This document shows, piece by piece, positions 7,615 through 16,135 of a stretch of 20,617 nt of DNA. Source of the stretch: a virus; IMG/VR virus record IMGVR_UViG_3300042197_000630, positions 1 to 20,617 of that record. One strand, written 5' to 3'. The notes beneath the pieces were generated by a model. It had not been told where the DNA came from and ran no database searches. It saw only the letters and a list, made by a program, of their open reading frames with translations. The translations under genes and the position numbers were made by a program. Numbering within the stretch: the first letter of the stretch is position 1; every line of letters begins with the position of its first letter.

Positions 7615-8628
7615 ATGGACCCCTTTACCATAGCAACGCTAGCATCTGCCGCATTAAGCGCGGCAGGTGTTGGCATGGGTGCGATGCAAGGTGCGCAAGC
7701 ACAGCAAGCAGCTAATGCACAGAATGATCTTGCATTGCGGCAATTCTATGCTAATCGCCGCATCGCACAGCAACAAGAAGAAATGGCTCGTGCAGGAACA
7801 CGTAATGCACGTGGTGATGTAACCGAATATGTGCCTGGTGTTGGGTGGGTAGAACGCCCAAGTGCTACAACACAAGGCATGATTGCTGCATCTGATCAAG
7901 AACAACGCTTACGCCTTGCACAAGATTTGCCACGTGCGCGTATGTTGCGTGAAGATAACTTTGGCAGGCAATTAAGAGAGGGTGCAGCGGCTGATGCAAT
8001 ACTTTCTGGCATCAATACCGGATCACAAAGTGTAGAAGATTTGCGGGGAGCATTGATCCGTGCAGGAACAGCTAGAGCTTCTAGTGGTGCTGACGATATG
8101 CGTAAGCGTATTGGTCTTGTATCACTTCGCAGTGGCAGTGGTGGAGAGCAAGCACTTGCTCAATTAGGCCGCAACCGCATAGCAGATACACGCACTGCAA
8201 TCGCTGAGGCTGATCTTGAAGCACCTAGTGAATATGTAGGTCGGCGTGGTGCGCGTACTAATTCACGCTTAAATCAGTATGGTGCGCTTGCTGCACGTGC
8301 ATCAGCACCAGAAGGTACACCATTCACACCTACTGTACTTGATGAACGTCTATCTGATGTACTGCGTAGCCGTGCTAACATGGCACCGCAGGCATTGGGT
8401 AATGCTATGAGCCTTGATGGACCACGTGTTCAACATGCAGAGGACCGTACACCTGTTGGTCTTGATAGCATTGGTCAATACCTGCAAGGACTTACGCGCA
8501 TGGCTGAGCGTGAAGGTTTGCGTAATCGTGGCACATACAACAACAATCCTTCATCGCTATCATTCAGCAATGTCAATCGCCCTGTGTCATACAACGAAGC
8601 ATGGGCATCTAATAACTACATGATGTGA
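7615..8628 (+). CDS. Putative internal virion protein with hydrophobic N-terminus (337 aa)
   Basis: Start at 7615 has TAGGAG at 7603-7608. Residues about 3-27 (FTIATLASAALSAAGVGMGA) are an Ala/Gly-rich hydrophobic helix without a cleavage site typical of secreted proteins. Next comes a long Ala/Gln helix (GAQAQQAANAQNDLALRQFY). This arrangement is common in the smaller ejection proteins of podoviruses (T7 gp14-type in role), where the N-terminal helix is thought to insert into the host envelope to form a channel. The rest is hydrophilic with Arg-rich helices. It follows a similar gene by 12 bases and precedes another by 10, in one transcription unit. The role is inferred; sequence homology to gp14 is not evident by eye. 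Confidence 0.68.
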   Translation: MDPFTIATLASAALSAAGVGMGAMQGAQAQQAANAQNDLALRQFYANRRIAQQQEEMARAGTRNARGDVTEYVPGVGWVERPSATTQGMIAASDQEQRLRLAQDLPRARMLREDNFGRQLREGAAADAILSGINTGSQSVEDLRGALIRAGTARASSGADDMRKRIGLVSLRSGSGGEQALAQLGRNRIADTRTAIAEADLEAPSEYVGRRGARTNSRLNQYGALAARASAPEGTPFTPTVLDERLSDVLRSRANMAPQALGNAMSLDGPRVQHAEDRTPVGLDSIGQYLQGLTRMAEREGLRNRGTYNNNPSSLSFSNVNRPVSYNEAWASNNYMM

Positions 8629-8638
8629 GGCTTAGACA

Positions 8639-9571
8639 ATGGCACGATACAGTCTGACAGTAGTTAGGCCGACACGCATTGGTCGTGTAAGTGCGCCCGG
8701 TGCAGACGAATTGCGCAGTGCAATGGCTGGTGAACAAGCAATGACGCAGGCTATGCTACAGCCTGGGGCTAGTCAAGTCATAGGCCACCGCTTTCTTGCA
8801 GAACAGAAGGCGGCAGATGCCAAGCGTGATTACACACTAGCGACTGAGCAGCATAATCAAACACTATCTGACATGCGTGAAGAGGATCGTCGTCGTGCGT
8901 TAGAGGATCAGGCAACACGTAATCGTCATGCATTGTTGACTGCGGGCATTAACAATCCTGCTGGCATGTCGGCAATGACTGCGCCAGAATTAGAAGGCTT
9001 GCTTGATCCTGGTGCGCGTGATTTGTATCGTAGCTTGTTGCGTGAGAGTGTAGCTGCGACAGGTCGCAGGTATTCATTGCGTCCAGAAGGTAGCAGTGAT
9101 GTTAGCCCAAATGTACAAGCAAACATTGATCAGCGCAATGCTGCGCTAATTGAGCGTTCTATCAACGCTGCTAGAGCTGATTTAACACGTCGAGAGGCTG
9201 CTATCATGGCAGATGCTACTCGTCGTTTGCAAACTGAGTTTAATCAAGCACGGCGACAAGCAATCACTCAAGAGCGCGATGTAGCTATTGCCGCTGCTAG
9301 GCAGCGTGCTAATGATTTGATTGCTGGTCTTGAAGCGCAGCGTCGTGGTGGCCGGGGTAATGCTGCACCTGCAACACCACAAGGCAATACACAACAAGCA
9401 GCACCGTCTAATAATGAAACAGTTGCACCGCTAGAAACACCTGATCCACGTGCGGCAATGATTGAGTCAGCACGTAGGCATCTGGCTAATCCTAGCACTA
9501 CACCACAACAGCGTGAAGCTATTCGTCAACGCTTGCAACAGAATGGCATTAACCCGGATACAATGCAATGA
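8639..9571 (+). CDS. Putative internal virion protein, coiled-coil rich (310 aa)
   Basis: The ATG at 8639 follows GTGAGG. Residues about 55-100 (HRFLAEQKAADAKRDYTLAT, then RRRALEDQATRNRH) and about 160-240 (LTRREAAIMADATRRLQTEF, then ERDVAIAAARQRANDLIAGL) are long charged helices likely to form coiled coils. A Pro/Gln/Thr-rich linker (about 243-275) leads to a short C-terminal helix. There is no membrane segment or catalytic motif. The gene ends by sharing ATGA with the 1334-aa gene, suggesting translational coupling and similar copy control. By context it is an internal core protein, perhaps the middle member of a three-part ejection complex; nothing in the sequence proves this. Confidence 0.68.
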   Translation: MARYSLTVVRPTRIGRVSAPGADELRSAMAGEQAMTQAMLQPGASQVIGHRFLAEQKAADAKRDYTLATEQHNQTLSDMREEDRRRALEDQATRNRHALLTAGINNPAGMSAMTAPELEGLLDPGARDLYRSLLRESVAATGRRYSLRPEGSSDVSPNVQANIDQRNAALIERSINAARADLTRREAAIMADATRRLQTEFNQARRQAITQERDVAIAAARQRANDLIAGLEAQRRGGRGNAAPATPQGNTQQAAPSNNETVAPLETPDPRAAMIESARRHLANPSTTPQQREAIRQRLQQNGINPDTMQ

Positions 9572-12500
9572 GTGGCAGTGATCCCTTTGCTGATATTGTA
9601 TCAGCACCGCAACAGAACGATCCATTTGCTGACATTGTGCAGCCTAGGCGTCGTGTAACTAGCGGTGGGATCATTGGTAACATTCCTGGCATGAGCATTG
9701 CAATGGATGTTGCGCGCGGCTTCACTGGTGCAGTGCCTGACATTGCTGGTCTTGCAGGCTATCTAAGCGGTAGTGAGGGGCTAACTGATTGGAGCAAGCG
9801 CGCGAATACATTCCTTGATCAAAACATAGCACAACGTGCTGAGTTTAAGGATGATCCAGTACGTGCATTTATACAAACTGCTGGCCCTGCATTGATACCG
9901 CTTGGCGGTCCTGTAGCTAGTACTGCAAGCACAGCTAATCGCATCGTTCGTATGCTGCCAACAAGATTACAGCAAACTCCTGGTGTGGCTGGTACGATTG
10001 GCGGTGTTGTTCGTGCTGGTGAAATTGCATTGCCCGGTTCTGCACCATACACTGCGGGTAACATTGCGTTGAATGCTGGTGCTGGTGCAGCATTGTCATA
10101 CGGTGCTGAGCAGCTTGGTGATGCGGCAGAAGAAGCAAGACTTGCGCGCATCAATCCACCACGTACTACGTCTGTAGTAGCGCCAGAACCCCCTGCTGAT
10201 CCATTCAATGACATTGTACCGCCTGGGCAAAAGTCATGGTATGAGACTGCACAAGATGTGTTGCCATGGGTAGTTGGTGGATTGGCTATTGCCAGTGTTG
10301 GCGCAGCTATGCGCTTTCAAAGCCGTTTTGCGCAGAAGCAGCTTGATGCTGCCAATCCAACAGCGCTAACACAGCCCGGTACGCCAGATGCTATGCAGCC
10401 TATGACTGGTGTGATTGAAGGCATTGAAAATGGATTGTTCAATCAGTACACTGTATTGAACAACCGCATTGATGAACGTGTTCGTGAAGGTGTCATTACT
10501 CGACAAGAGGGTGATAGCATCATGGGTACGGTGATCACACACGCCAATGAAGCTGTCAATAGCGATGTGCTGCGCGAAGTGTGGGACACTGGCTTATTCC
10601 CTGGGGGTACTAAGACAATCCCACCTAGTGAAGTCGCATATCGTGCATCACTGCTTCGTGGTCAAAATGTTGATCCGCGTACAAGCCGTGACGACTTCAC
10701 ACGCTTTAACGATATGCTCGCTGCGATGGATGAATTAGACTTGCGTAAGTCTAATCTCGATAATACTAAGACTGTGCGTGATCCTGTCACTGGTCATTAC
10801 AAGCAAGTGTCTGACCCTATATGGCGCACTGATCCGTTGACTGGTAAGCAAGTTAAAGGTGAACCTCGTAGGTCTGCATTGTCTGACATAGATGATGCGA
10901 CACTTAAACAGCGTGTGGCAGAAGGAATGCAGTCACCGCAAGTAGTAAAGATTGTTGATGAATACCGCCAGATTAACAATGCATTGCTAGATTATGGACA
11001 TAAGATGGGCATATGGTCAACAAAAGAAGTTGCTGACATGCGCGCTAAGAACCCTAACTACATGCATCGTATGATTGCTGATCTGGTATTAGAACGCAAT
11101 CAGCGCGCCGGGCTTAGCCCTATTGTGTCTGCAATGGAAGGTAACTCACCACTTACTAATCGTAATCGTGCGGAGAATGCTGGACCTGATCGCTATCAAG
11201 ATGCCATGATGAACATGCAGGATGGCATTGGACAGACGCTAGACTTCATTCGCCGTAATGAAGCATTGAAGAGTGTTGCAAACAATCTATCTAGCACATT
11301 TCCTAATAGCGCTGCAAAGCCTGTAAGCGGTATTGGGCGTGTGCTTGTTGATCGTCCTGGTGTGCAACCAAATAAAGGCTACATACCTGTGCCTTTTCGT
11401 GATCATAATGGAACACGATATATACTTGAATTGGATCCCACAATAAGCCAAGGCTTGTTGCCATACCCGCGCGCATTCGTGCCTATCGCTAATGGTGCGC
11501 GTATGCTAGAGCAGAAGTTGACAACCGGGCCTATAGGCTTTCTGCTTGGTAACTTACAGGCTCCCGCATCTATGGCAATGGGTGCCGTTGCTGCGCTTAT
11601 CAATGCGCCGCCACATCTGCGCATTGGCATTCTTGACAAGTGGATACAGAATAGCACAGGCATTAGCCCGCGCAAGTTTGGCATTGTTGATCCAACATTC
11701 TTTGCGCAGGTACTGTCAGCACCATTGCGTGATCTGTGGGATTTACGTGGTCAAGTGCTTGGTAATGCATTGCAGCGTTCACTAGACAAGAACGGCTTCA
11801 TTGCTAATCAGCTTGGTCCTGTTCGTGCGCAAGCTATGGCTGACGCATTTAAGCGCAGCTATGAAGCAAGTGATCTGCATCGTATGAAGAGTGAGGGGTT
11901 GATTGCGCAAGGTTTATCCTATGCCATGGAAGGGCAGGGATTGACGGGCTTTGCTGCGCAGATGCGCAATCTTGCGCAGAATAATCCTGAATATGCGAAG
12001 GTGATGAATTACGGTGGATTTGCTCCTGATATAACTAAGGTACGTTCGCTAGAACAGTTTCGTGAATATGCCGCTGTAAAAGGTGCGCGTATAACGCCGA
12101 TTACTATGCGCAAGATATGGCAGGGGTATTCTAAGTTTCTTGATCTAGTAGCTAACGCACCACAAAGCGCTATTTATCGTGCAAACAAAGGCCGCAATGA
12201 TCGTGGTACTATTGGCTTTGCACGATCTGTGACGGGTGATCCATCACAATATGGTAATTACCGCATTGTGCAAGGTGTGCTATCTATGGTTCCATATGGT
12301 AACATCATGGTGCAGGGTGCGCACCAACCTGTCAAGGCTTTCAAGCGTGAACCTGCGGCATTTGCGGTGCGCACTGCTATGTTTGCTACTATGGCTACTA
12401 CTGCAATGCTGCAATCTGCTGTAGATGCAGATGAACGTGCGATTGCAGAAGGCAAGCCACCTAAATCTGTGGCACATTTGCTAACACGTGATAGCCGTGA

Positions 12501-13572
12501 TGCTGCTGGTGCGTTTCGTTTCTATTGGAACAGTGATGATCCTGAAAGCAGCATTCGTGTACCCATTGAACAGTCATTCGCACCGTTCTTTAGCGCTGTA
12601 TTGGGGTCAATTCAAGCTGGTTTTGATGTAGATAACCCTGATTTCTTCACAGAACGCTATGCACCGCTGCGTGATAGCCTGCATAGGCTCATTGAGGATG
12701 GGAATGATCAGCGTATGCGCGCGTCATTTGGCTTAGCGGGTGCTGATATACCGATGCTTGGCGCAGTTGATGCAGCTTCACGCATGATTACTGGCAGCAC
12801 AGTAGAGGATGCTATGTCATTTGCTACTGGTCCACGTATTGCACCTGATCGCAGCACTAAATCGCTTGATCGTCTAATGATGAATAACGATGTAAGCGAT
12901 AGATACACTGCAACAGTGTTGCAGACTGCACTAGGCTATGGGGGCGAAGCATTGCTGGACCTATGGCGCACGTTTGGTATTGTGCAACGTACTGAGGGGA
13001 CTGCGGCTGCTGCAAAAGCAACGCTTGGGCAGTACGGTGCGAACATTACTGGTGGTGCGCGTATCGTAGGTCCAGCAATGTTCGGCCAAGAACGCAGAAT
13101 GCGCAGTAATGACGTTGTTGGTGAAACAATCCTAGCTATGGAGCAGAAGTTAGACACTATCACACGCAATCTAGGGCAGATACGTGGTGGTGAAGGCACG
13201 ATTGGCCCATCTACACGCTTGCGTGAACCGGAGTTTGGTGGTGGACGTGCTGGTGTTCCAGAAGATATGCAGCCAGTGTTGCTACAGCTTGCGCAATTCA
13301 ATTCACAGATTAGTAAGATACAGCAACAACGCAAGGATAAGCTAGAAGAATTGCGCACATTGAATAGTTCGCCAATTCTTCGTGCTAATCCTGGCGAGTT
13401 GCGCACCAAGACTAATCAGGTAGCGCAAGAAGTGCGTGAGATAAACGCACAGATATACCAAGCTATGTTGAGTGTTGAAGCTGATCTATCTGATGATACA
13501 GGGCGGCGTGTGCGCATTGCTGACATTGATCCGATGAAGGGCCTTGATCAGTTTCCGCGCATACATCGCTAA
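9568..13572 (+). CDS. Giant internal virion / DNA ejection protein (1334 aa)
   Basis: The largest protein in the window and the last of the late block, in the place of the large ejection proteins of podoviruses (T7 gp16-type in role). No lysozyme or transglycosylase motif is visible at the N-terminus. Instead it begins with a repeated short motif DPFADIV (residues 5-11 and 18-24), with DPFNDIV at 211-217. Hydrophobic segments lie at about 231-248 (VLPWVVGGLAIASVGAAM), 652-680 (PIGFLLGNLQAPASMAMGAV) and 933-952 (AVRTAMFATMATTAMLQSAV). The rest is helical. The segment YRQINNALLDYGHKMGIWST (about 467-486), followed by KNPNYMHRMI, resembles helical regions of large polyvalent phage proteins. The C-terminus (1240-1268) is a coiled coil. 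Its stop overlaps the stop of the opposing operon. Confidence 0.78.
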   Translation: MSGSDPFADIVSAPQQNDPFADIVQPRRRVTSGGIIGNIPGMSIAMDVARGFTGAVPDIAGLAGYLSGSEGLTDWSKRANTFLDQNIAQRAEFKDDPVRAFIQTAGPALIPLGGPVASTASTANRIVRMLPTRLQQTPGVAGTIGGVVRAGEIALPGSAPYTAGNIALNAGAGAALSYGAEQLGDAAEEARLARINPPRTTSVVAPEPPADPFNDIVPPGQKSWYETAQDVLPWVVGGLAIASVGAAMRFQSRFAQKQLDAANPTALTQPGTPDAMQPMTGVIEGIENGLFNQYTVLNNRIDERVREGVITRQEGDSIMGTVITHANEAVNSDVLREVWDTGLFPGGTKTIPPSEVAYRASLLRGQNVDPRTSRDDFTRFNDMLAAMDELDLRKSNLDNTKTVRDPVTGHYKQVSDPIWRTDPLTGKQVKGEPRRSALSDIDDATLKQRVAEGMQSPQVVKIVDEYRQINNALLDYGHKMGIWSTKEVADMRAKNPNYMHRMIADLVLERNQRAGLSPIVSAMEGNSPLTNRNRAENAGPDRYQDAMMNMQDGIGQTLDFIRRNEALKSVANNLSSTFPNSAAKPVSGIGRVLVDRPGVQPNKGYIPVPFRDHNGTRYILELDPTISQGLLPYPRAFVPIANGARMLEQKLTTGPIGFLLGNLQAPASMAMGAVAALINAPPHLRIGILDKWIQNSTGISPRKFGIVDPTFFAQVLSAPLRDLWDLRGQVLGNALQRSLDKNGFIANQLGPVRAQAMADAFKRSYEASDLHRMKSEGLIAQGLSYAMEGQGLTGFAAQMRNLAQNNPEYAKVMNYGGFAPDITKVRSLEQFREYAAVKGARITPITMRKIWQGYSKFLDLVANAPQSAIYRANKGRNDRGTIGFARSVTGDPSQYGNYRIVQGVLSMVPYGNIMVQGAHQPVKAFKREPAAFAVRTAMFATMATTAMLQSAVDADERAIAEGKPPKSVAHLLTRDSRDAAGAFRFYWNSDDPESSIRVPIEQSFAPFFSAVLGSIQAGFDVDNPDFFTERYAPLRDSLHRLIEDGNDQRMRASFGLAGADIPMLGAVDAASRMITGSTVEDAMSFATGPRIAPDRSTKSLDRLMMNNDVSDRYTATVLQTALGYGGEALLDLWRTFGIVQRTEGTAAAAKATLGQYGANITGGARIVGPAMFGQERRMRSNDVVGETILAMEQKLDTITRNLGQIRGGEGTIGPSTRLREPEFGGGRAGVPEDMQPVLLQLAQFNSQISKIQQQRKDKLEELRTLNSSPILRANPGELRTKTNQVAQEVREINAQIYQAMLSVEADLSDDTGRRVRIADIDPMKGLDQFPRIHR

Positions 13573-14816
13573 ACATCAGTTAGCTTCTCAAGCATCAGTG
13601 AGTTAAGATTGCGCGCTAGTATTCGGTTAGTAGCGCGCCACACTGTTTTGCGCCTGCCCTGTGTTGCTACGTCAAAGCGCTGCACCATTTCCATTTCATG
13701 CATGATAGCTAATGCGTACTCCAATTCACGTGTCTTTAAGTGTCTGCGTGTTTTGAATAGTACTTCGCTTTGACCAATGCCCAATTCACCAGCTTCTAGC
13801 AACACAGTACGCAGCTTGTCTATGCCATTCGTCATGCGCATGGCTTCTTTGTTTGCACCGAATAAATCTGCTGCTGCTGCTTTATTATGCTGAATGATCT
13901 TAATCGCATGATTGATGTGGTGTGCATCAATCATCCAGCTTTCATCATTAGCACTGAGCAATGCTGCTAGGCGCAGTATGTGATGATCCTCTCTAGCTTC
14001 AAACGATGCAATGAATGGATCATTCGCATCGCCATCGCGTCGTTGCTCATACCACCGCACGAACCTAGCTTTAGCGTTCTCAGTTAGATTGATCCCACGC
14101 TTGGACCAATTCTCTGCTTGTGTACGCAGTGAGCGTAGTTGTTCCGCTAATGCATCAACATTGTTGTCCTGTTCCTCTGGCCATGCTACAAGTCTCTTGC
14201 GCTTCTCTTCAATGATGAAGAGACAACGGCTAGTAAAGCCACCTTCGATTACATCAGGATTGATTGCGCGCACTAACCAGCTAGGTGTGGATGCTGCTGC
14301 AAAGGTGAGATACACGTTGCGAACGCTTGTCTTATCAGTTGACATACGGCTGTATTCACGCAATTCAGGACAGTCATACAGGTCTGTCAGCATACCTGGC
14401 ATTGCGATGGCATACTGCTCTTTGCCCAGGAATGTGACTAACTCACTGACAAGTATTGCACATGATGCAGCATCGTGTGTCTGTGTATGCAGTGCTAACT
14501 GTTCACGCAGCTTCTCTGGTGTGATGTTTCCAGTCACTGTAACGATATCATTGTGAAATCCTGCCGCACGAAATACACGTTCGCACATGCGGATAGCAGT
14601 TGACTTGCGTGTGGTTCCTGCTTCTGCACACAGTACAACATACAAGTTCAGGAACACAGGCGCATTAGGCCGCCGCACAATCATGCGACGGCCAATAGCG
14701 TTGCTGATTAACCACATTCCACACCAGAAGTCATATCCTACTGGTGTTTCTAATGGACTCATGTACTGCAAATACTTGTCCAGAAACGTACCCTCTTTTA
14801 CGGCTTCACGATACAT
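13569..14816 (-). CDS. DUF3987-like replicative P-loop ATPase (415 aa)
   Basis: Start placed at the ATG at 14816, with GGAG at 14826-14829; an in-frame GTG at 14840 lacks a ribosome site. Residues 58-74 (LYVVLCAEAGTTRKSTA) are a P-loop in which the usual Gly before Lys is Arg (GTTRKST, residues 67-73). A hydrophobic strand ending in acid (AILVSELVTFL, 120-130) would be Walker B, and GGFTSRCLFII (192-202) fits an arginine-finger segment. This set is typical of DUF3987-type phage proteins, thought to act as helicase or helicase-primase-associated ATPases in replication. The C-terminal 80 residues (IGQSEVLFKTRRHLKTRELE and after) look like a winged-helix DNA-binding domain. It is the last gene of the replication operon. 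Confidence 0.72.
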   Translation of the reverse strand: MYREAVKEGTFLDKYLQYMSPLETPVGYDFWCGMWLISNAIGRRMIVRRPNAPVFLNLYVVLCAEAGTTRKSTAIRMCERVFRAAGFHNDIVTVTGNITPEKLREQLALHTQTHDAASCAILVSELVTFLGKEQYAIAMPGMLTDLYDCPELREYSRMSTDKTSVRNVYLTFAAASTPSWLVRAINPDVIEGGFTSRCLFIIEEKRKRLVAWPEEQDNNVDALAEQLRSLRTQAENWSKRGINLTENAKARFVRWYEQRRDGDANDPFIASFEAREDHHILRLAALLSANDESWMIDAHHINHAIKIIQHNKAAAADLFGANKEAMRMTNGIDKLRTVLLEAGELGIGQSEVLFKTRRHLKTRELEYALAIMHEMEMVQRFDVATQGRRKTVWRATNRILARNLNSLMLEKLTDV

Positions 14817-15055
14817 TTTGTTTGTCTCCGCCGATTGCACAAACTGTGTGCTAGTTGCAGATTGTTGAACCTGTTTGTGCCACCTAATGCTACGGGTATG
14901 ATGTGATCTATGTGTGCATCCTCATACTCCATAGCACTGCCACATAGTGCGCAGTCACCGCCTTGTGCCGCATATAGCTTTGCTTTAATGCCTCTGCGTT
15001 CACTAGCTTTGATGTAGCGTGTACCTTGTTTGCTGCTTGGCGATCTCTTAGGCAT
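14798..15055 (-). CDS. HNH endonuclease (85 aa)
   Basis: A compact HNH domain fills most of the protein: CALC zinc knuckle (C35, C38), the beta-alpha-metal core H48-I-D50-H51 with P54 and GG58-59, N61, then NNLQLAHSLCN (64-74) containing H70 and C73. This is the McrA/5-methylcytosine-type HNH layout. A basic N-terminus (MPKRSPSSKQGTRYIKASER) may bind DNA. HNH proteins cut DNA using one divalent metal; in phages they act as homing endonucleases or in genome packaging. Its ATG overlaps the polymerase C-terminal gene's stop by 8 bases, and its end overlaps the next gene. Sitting beside a split polymerase gene it may be a homing enzyme, but that is inference. Confidence 0.87.
   Translation of the reverse strand: MPKRSPSSKQGTRYIKASERRGIKAKLYAAQGGDCALCGSAMEYEDAHIDHIIPVALGGTNRFNNLQLAHSLCNRRRQTKCIVKP
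14826..14829 (-). promoter_or_regulatory. Ribosome site that decides the DUF3987-like start
   Basis: GGAG, nine bases before the ATG at 14816. It lies inside the HNH coding region, so ATPase translation begins 19 bases before the HNH stop. The upstream in-frame GTG at 14840 has no purine-rich site. Confidence 0.6.
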
Positions 15056-15881
15056 CGAATTTCAGCTTCTTCATGTTAGACCAGCGATGCATACCTTGTT
15101 CATCCGCATAGCTGACTTTGAAATCTGCGGGGATGATCAATGGTTCACCGTGGATGATCAATGGACTCTCGGCGTACTTGCGCATAATCTTCGCTACGCG
15201 TTGCACATCACGCTCTCTGCACAATGCAGTGAGACTGTCATGGTTATTAAACGGTATTCTTGCATAGCGCGGCCATTGATCATCCTCTTGTGCTTTGTAT
15301 TGTACACTGCATACGAAGTCACCTAGTGTTGACTGCGGCTTGAATGCAATGATGCTGTCGAGCAAGTCCTCGTCAATACGACTACCTGGAAACTCCATGC
15401 GCCTTCCTAGGCATGTCCACAATTCACGATGCTTGTACACTTCATCAATGATCACCTTCCACCATATCTTTAGTTCTGGTGTTGCACGATGGTAAGCGGC
15501 ATAGGCAAGTTCAGCATCCTTAATGGACAAGCCAGTGGTCGCCGCAAGTCTAGCAGCTTGCATTCGGTAGTTAAGCCCATGTCTGCATCGCTTACTAATG
15601 GCTCTAAGACTAAGGCTGCCGACAGGGTGTTCGGGTGTTGCGTTGGTGCTATCGTAATAGTCAAACTTAGGGACACTATCATATGGCACCTTGAACATTT
15701 CACTGGCAAGTGCGATGTGAGCATCGTATGATCCTGGGTTGAGTCTTGCACGTTCGAATTGATCCTTCCATTTGATGATCTTCGCTTCCCATCCTACGAT
15801 GCGCGCTTCTGCTTGTGCGCCATCGAAGTACACATAGACTAAGCTTTCTTCTCTGGACCGTTTAATTGCGGGAGTTGCCAT
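15048..15881 (-). CDS. DNA polymerase I, C-terminal catalytic half (277 aa)
   Basis: The start at 15881 (MATPAIKR) is chosen because AGAGG lies seven bases upstream; the frame stays open further upstream only as a shadow of the preceding gene. The protein carries the rest of a family A polymerase: motif A YVYFDGAQAEARIVG with D20, Q23, E25 and R27; motif B R93-x3-K97-x7-Y105; the LWTCLGRRMEFPG turn (155-166); QSTLGDFV (183-190), which matches the QGxAAD block; and motif C HDS (214-216), where the usual Glu is Ser but the catalytic Asp is kept. It lacks everything before motif A, which is in the 560-aa gene upstream. The two products presumably bind each other to form one enzyme that copies phage DNA. 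Confidence 0.9.
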   Translation of the reverse strand: MATPAIKRSREESLVYVYFDGAQAEARIVGWEAKIIKWKDQFERARLNPGSYDAHIALASEMFKVPYDSVPKFDYYDSTNATPEHPVGSLSLRAISKRCRHGLNYRMQAARLAATTGLSIKDAELAYAAYHRATPELKIWWKVIIDEVYKHRELWTCLGRRMEFPGSRIDEDLLDSIIAFKPQSTLGDFVCSVQYKAQEDDQWPRYARIPFNNHDSLTALCRERDVQRVAKIMRKYAESPLIIHGEPLIIPADFKVSYADEQGMHRWSNMKKLKFDA

Positions 15882-16135
15882 GCTTCTACCTCTTTTTCCT
15901 CTACTGGTGGTGGTTCTTTGGGATGCTGTATTTCTACACCAAACATAAACAATCGTTGCGTTGGCTCGTATCGCCCCACACGCATAGCAGTCATGTTGAT
16001 GTACTGCGCTAAGATGCGCCACGAACGCCAATCCACCATGATTGCGTTTAGTTGCACATCTAATGCCGCTGCATCATCTTTCATCCTGCTCACAAGCTGC
16101 ACAAACTTCTCTGGATTAGACAGTGCAAACCTCAT
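15839..16135 (-). CDS. Unknown protein between the polymerase halves (98 aa)
   Basis: I do not recognise this family. The ATG overlaps the upstream stop (ATGA, 16132-16135), implying translational coupling. Residues about 1-60 are helical and amphipathic (MRFALSNPEKFVQLVSRMKD, then VDWRSWRILAQYINM). A short strand FMFGVEIQHP follows, and the C-terminal 28 residues are Pro/Glu/Lys-rich (KEPPPVEEKEVEAW) and probably disordered. The tail overlaps the start of the polymerase C-terminal half in another frame. There is no nuclease, zinc or P-loop motif, and no membrane segment. Its place suggests a small replication accessory factor or a bridging subunit of the split polymerase, but there is no direct evidence. 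Confidence 0.72.
   Translation of the reverse strand: MRFALSNPEKFVQLVSRMKDDAAALDVQLNAIMVDWRSWRILAQYINMTAMRVGRYEPTQRLFMFGVEIQHPKEPPPVEEKEVEAWQLPQLNGPEKKA
15889..15893 (-). promoter_or_regulatory. Ribosome site that decides the polymerase C-half start
   Basis: AGAGG, seven bases before the ATG at 15881 on the - strand. It lies within the 98-aa gene, whose end overlaps the polymerase half by 43 bases. It shows that the C-terminal half has its own translation start. Confidence 0.65.

Noticed and set aside
12936-13409. Open frame of about 157 codons on the - strand
   Set aside because: Antisense to the end of the 1334-aa virion gene; Ser/Cys/Pro-rich translation typical of shadow frames.
14011-14556. 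Open frame of about 181 codons on the + strand
   Set aside because: Antisense shadow of the DUF3987-like gene; low-complexity Ser/Arg composition and no start signal.
15882-16031. N-terminal extension of the polymerase C-half (start at a TTG)
   Set aside because: It would overlap most of the 98-aa gene, has no ribosome site, and encodes Cys/His-rich sequence unlike polymerase; the ATG at 15881 has AGAGG seven bases upstream.
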